From Coriolopsis trogii (lineage: Eukaryota; Basidiomycota; Agaricomycetes; Polyporales; Polyporaceae): DNA of 64,000 nucleotides. Both the position numbers and the translations under genes were made by a program. The stretch's first letter is position 1. Each line of letters starts with the position of its first letter. Below are positions 61,877 through 64,000 of the stretch, piece by piece. Below the pieces are notes generated by a model. That model worked only from the letters and a program-made list of their open reading frames with translations. It did not search any database and had not been told where the DNA came from. The stretch spans positions 3,534,001 through 3,598,000 of the forward strand of contig JAHYIO010000003.1 of the NCBI GenBank assembly GCA_020543525.1, given 5' to 3'.

Positions 61877-62897
61877 ATGGAATCCCAACTAGTGCCCACA
61901 TCTCCCTCATCATCCCGCAGGTCTTCGTCGTCCACAGATTCTGACACGATCCTCGTCAGCCCGCCCACCTCTCCGAGGCGAGACAACGAGTTTTATTGCC
62001 GCGATGTCATCTTCCAGGCCAGTCTCTCTCTCCCTCTCTTGCACGACGCATCCTCACTACAAGCCAATCTCAGGTTCAAGACATCCTTTTCAAGGTCCCC
62101 CGCCGTCCGTTCGAGGAAGAGTCGGACGCGTTCAAGACCATGTTCACCCTACCTCCTTCGGACCACTCGTCTGGAATCGAGGGTGCCAGCGACGACAATC
62201 CCATCGTTCTGACGGGTATACTGGCCGAAGAGTTCCGCGCCTTGCTCTGGGTCATGTTTCGTCCGTGAGTCCCCTCTCAGCTGCCACCGTTCCTCCCCAC
62301 GCCTTTGCAAGTCGCGTCGCTTCCCATCGGCGTCGCTCTACAACTCCGATTGCGCGCGTCGTCCAGCAATCGTCTCGCATCGGACGGTCCTGGGGCTGCT
62401 CGCTGACGCGCGCACCCGTGCACAGTGCCTACGGGTCGAGCCGCACCCTCACCAAGGACCAGTGGACGCACGTCCTCAAGCTCTCCACCATGTGGGACTT
62501 TGACACGATCCGCGACAAGTCGATCACCGAGCTCGGCCGGCTCGTGCGCGAGCCGGTCACGCGCGTCGTCCTCGCCCGCTCGTTCAGCATCGCAGGCTGG
62601 ATGGAGCCCGCGCTCATCTCGCTCGCCCAGCAGGACACGCTCAGCGCGGACGAGCTCGAGCACCTCGGCTGGGCGACGGCCGCGAAGCTCATGCAGGTCC
62701 GGGAGAGCGTCGTGTTCAGCGGGCATTGCGCGTGCGGGTGCAATTATTGCACGGTGTCCCATGGGCCGGTCGCTGCGCCCCATAATGCGCTGCATGGAGG
62801 GGGCTCGAGGCCCGCGGTGGTGAGCCCCGCGACGTTGAGGAAGACGTATGATTTCTCGGACAAGATCAGGGAGCTGTTTGGCACGGAGCTGTACTGA
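61877..62897 (+). CDS. BTB/POZ-domain protein
   Basis: Three exons (61877-62017, 62074-62264, 62426-62897) join in frame to 267 aa. A Ser-rich N-terminus (SSSRRSSSSTDSDTILV) is followed by a BTB fold: DNEFYCRDVIFQ, VQDILFKVPRRPFEEESDAF, the strand NPIVLTGILAEEFRALLWVM, and a helical part LTKDQWTHVLKLSTMWDFD..IRDKSI. After the BTB come GHCACGCNYC, a cysteine/histidine cluster, and a C-terminal end KTYDFSDKIRELFG. Fungal proteins of this layout form lineage-specific families; partners are unknown. Intron 1 has a GC donor (CAG|GCCAGT) with a normal AG acceptor, because no GT donor keeps the frame. Intron 2 is 161 bp, long for this window. Confidence 0.82.
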
Positions 62898-63518
62898 CGT
62901 GCGTGCGCGCGCGCGTGGTCGGTCGTTGTTTCTTTTGGTTGTTGTCTGTATACTAGTCGTCGCTCGTCCGTCTCTGCTCTACCTTGTCTTGCTGTCTTGC
63001 TGTTCTCTTTTCTTGTCGTCTACCCGCCAAAGTTGTATGTTATCTGATTGATCGTGCGCTGTGGGGACTGTCTCAATACAGAGCCAGTCCGACGTCTCTG
63101 CACTTTACTGGTCACCCACGAACCTAAGCCGTTGGAGGAATACAGGAAGACGCAGGTGTTCTCAAGGTGACAATTGTGTCTTTCGTCTTCTCACTGGACC
63201 GCATGCTTTCTGCGCATCGTGCCCGTCGAGCCTCGATCGAACCTTATCACTCACATGTGCTCTACGTAGAACGTCTCCAGTATGGATGGAGTACAAAGTG
63301 TTGACAGACATACGGCTCGGCTCGTACGTAGGACCACATGTGCTCAGACGCAGAACTCTTCGACGACACTCGGCGGAACATCAAGAACGGGGGACTAGCA
63401 AGACGGACATCACGACGTGGGTCTAAGTAACATCTTCATACGCGTACTTACCGGCCTGAGAGATACACTTCGGGAGGGACTTGACCTCCGAGTGGATAGT
63501 TTGCGCGCATTCAAGCGA
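62898..63518. other. Intergenic spacer
   Basis: 3' flanks of the BTB gene and of the minus-strand gene at the edge. No gene seen. Confidence 0.4.
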
Positions 63519-64000
63519 TCACCGGACCGTGTAGGTACCCGCATTTGCGGGCTCTGATTCACGGGCTGGGGCTGCGACCAGTGGTGGGTTGCGGCCGCGG
63601 CGGCCTGTCGGCGAGGATTGGTCGTATGCGCTGTGCACTGGCAAAGGTGCGCGTTGAGGGTGGGGCACGGTATACGTCGGAGCTGCCAGTGCCGTGGGAT
63701 GACCAGGAGGGGGAGGAACCGTTGGAGAGCCTTGCGGCATGGTGTAAGGCGGCGGGAAGGGATGCACGGGATAACCGTGCGGTGGAGGGAAGCCTCCGCC
63801 CGGCGGGACGGGGATGGGGTAGTCGTACGGCGGAGGACCGCAACACGGGTAGTACATATTCGTGCCGGACCCGGACCAGTCATACCACGGTGCGGGGATG
63901 AAGCTTGAGGCGCAGGGGTGTGGATAGGCATAGTATGGCATCAGTGGGAACAGACCACTGTACCCGGAGTAGTACGGTGCGTCACGGTAGCCAGCAGCTT
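63519..64000 (-). CDS. Pro/Tyr/Gly-rich protein, 5' part beyond the window
   Basis: An open minus-strand frame enters from the right edge and reads through the ATG at 63941 without a stop (GYRDAPYYSGYSGLFPLMPY), so the true start lies outside. The sequence is rich in Pro, Tyr and Gly (PPPYDYPIPVPPGGGFPPPH), a disordered composition seen in RNA-binding and scaffold proteins. It stops at 63519, or continues through a possible intron to a short exon near 63450. No domain is visible, so I assign no function. Confidence 0.5.
   Translation of the reverse strand, partial: AAGYRDAPYYSGYSGLFPLMPYYAYPHPCASSFIPAPWYDWSGSGTNMYYPCCGPPPYDYPIPVPPGGGFPPPHGYPVHPFPPPYTMPQGSPTVPPPPGHPTALAAPTYTVPHPQRAPLPVHSAYDQSSPTGRRGRNPPLVAAPARESEPANAGTYTVR

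Overview
The window reads as nuclear DNA of a filamentous basidiomycete, most likely an Agaricomycete. Coding sequence is broken by many short introns, mostly about 50-80 bases, with GT..AG borders and CTGAC/CTAAC branch sites. Several families typical of that class are present (DUF6534-like multipass proteins, DUF6593-like proteins, a DUF6589-like protein, helicase-bearing repeats). I found no rRNA, no tRNA, no CRISPR array and no bacterial operon structure. The species cannot be named from the sequence.

Layout. 1-2306 holds nothing I can support. 2307-3563 (-) is an intact eight-exon short-chain dehydrogenase. 3823-9780 is the standout: a 5,958-bp DNA transposon with about 270-bp terminal inverted repeats whose matching blocks are identical, framed by a perfect 9-bp target-site duplication (GACTTGAAC). 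It carries two intact, convergent genes: a RecQ-like helicase with a CCHC-type tail (+) and a DUF6589-like protein (-) that is my candidate transposase. 9904-11181 (-) is an alpha/beta hydrolase, followed by a decayed copy of it near 12160-12600. 13437-19519 (-) holds two tandem paralogous protein kinases, one with a normal HRD loop and one with HCD. 21123-22235 (-) is a basic nuclear-type protein, and 23829-24104 (-) a small secreted cysteine-containing protein.

28331-30378 (+) has a DUF6593-like gene that appears frameshifted and a second gene of similar build. 33467-34036 (+) is a small lysine-rich protein. 35871-37994 (-) is a large Ser/Pro-rich unknown. 38772-44109 is a divergent pair sharing a 346-bp promoter: shugoshin (-) and the splicing kinase PRP4 (+). 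44444-47417 (-) is an MFS transporter. 47878-49274 is bounded by short terminal inverted repeats and looks like a non-autonomous element; a 72-aa TATA-box gene sits beside it. 51368-53093 (+) is a membrane-anchored PP2C phosphatase, 53652-54022 (+) a 92-aa unknown, 55233-57056 (+) a DUF6534-like membrane protein, 59061-59453 (+) the truncated front end of a second helicase, 61877-62897 (+) a BTB-domain protein, and 63519-64000 (-) a Pro/Tyr-rich protein running off the right edge.

A 68-aa microprotein gene occurs three times (26773-26979 -, 50318-50524 +, 58155-58361 -). Each copy sits in a duplicated segment of about 1 kb that includes a conserved TATA box and upstream region. Nucleotide differences between copies are mostly synonymous, so it looks like a real, selected gene family.

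Functionally, the window mixes core cell-cycle and splicing genes (shugoshin, PRP4) and signalling genes (two kinases, PP2C, BTB) with accessory membrane and secreted families. It has been shaped by at least one recent transposition and by small segmental duplications.
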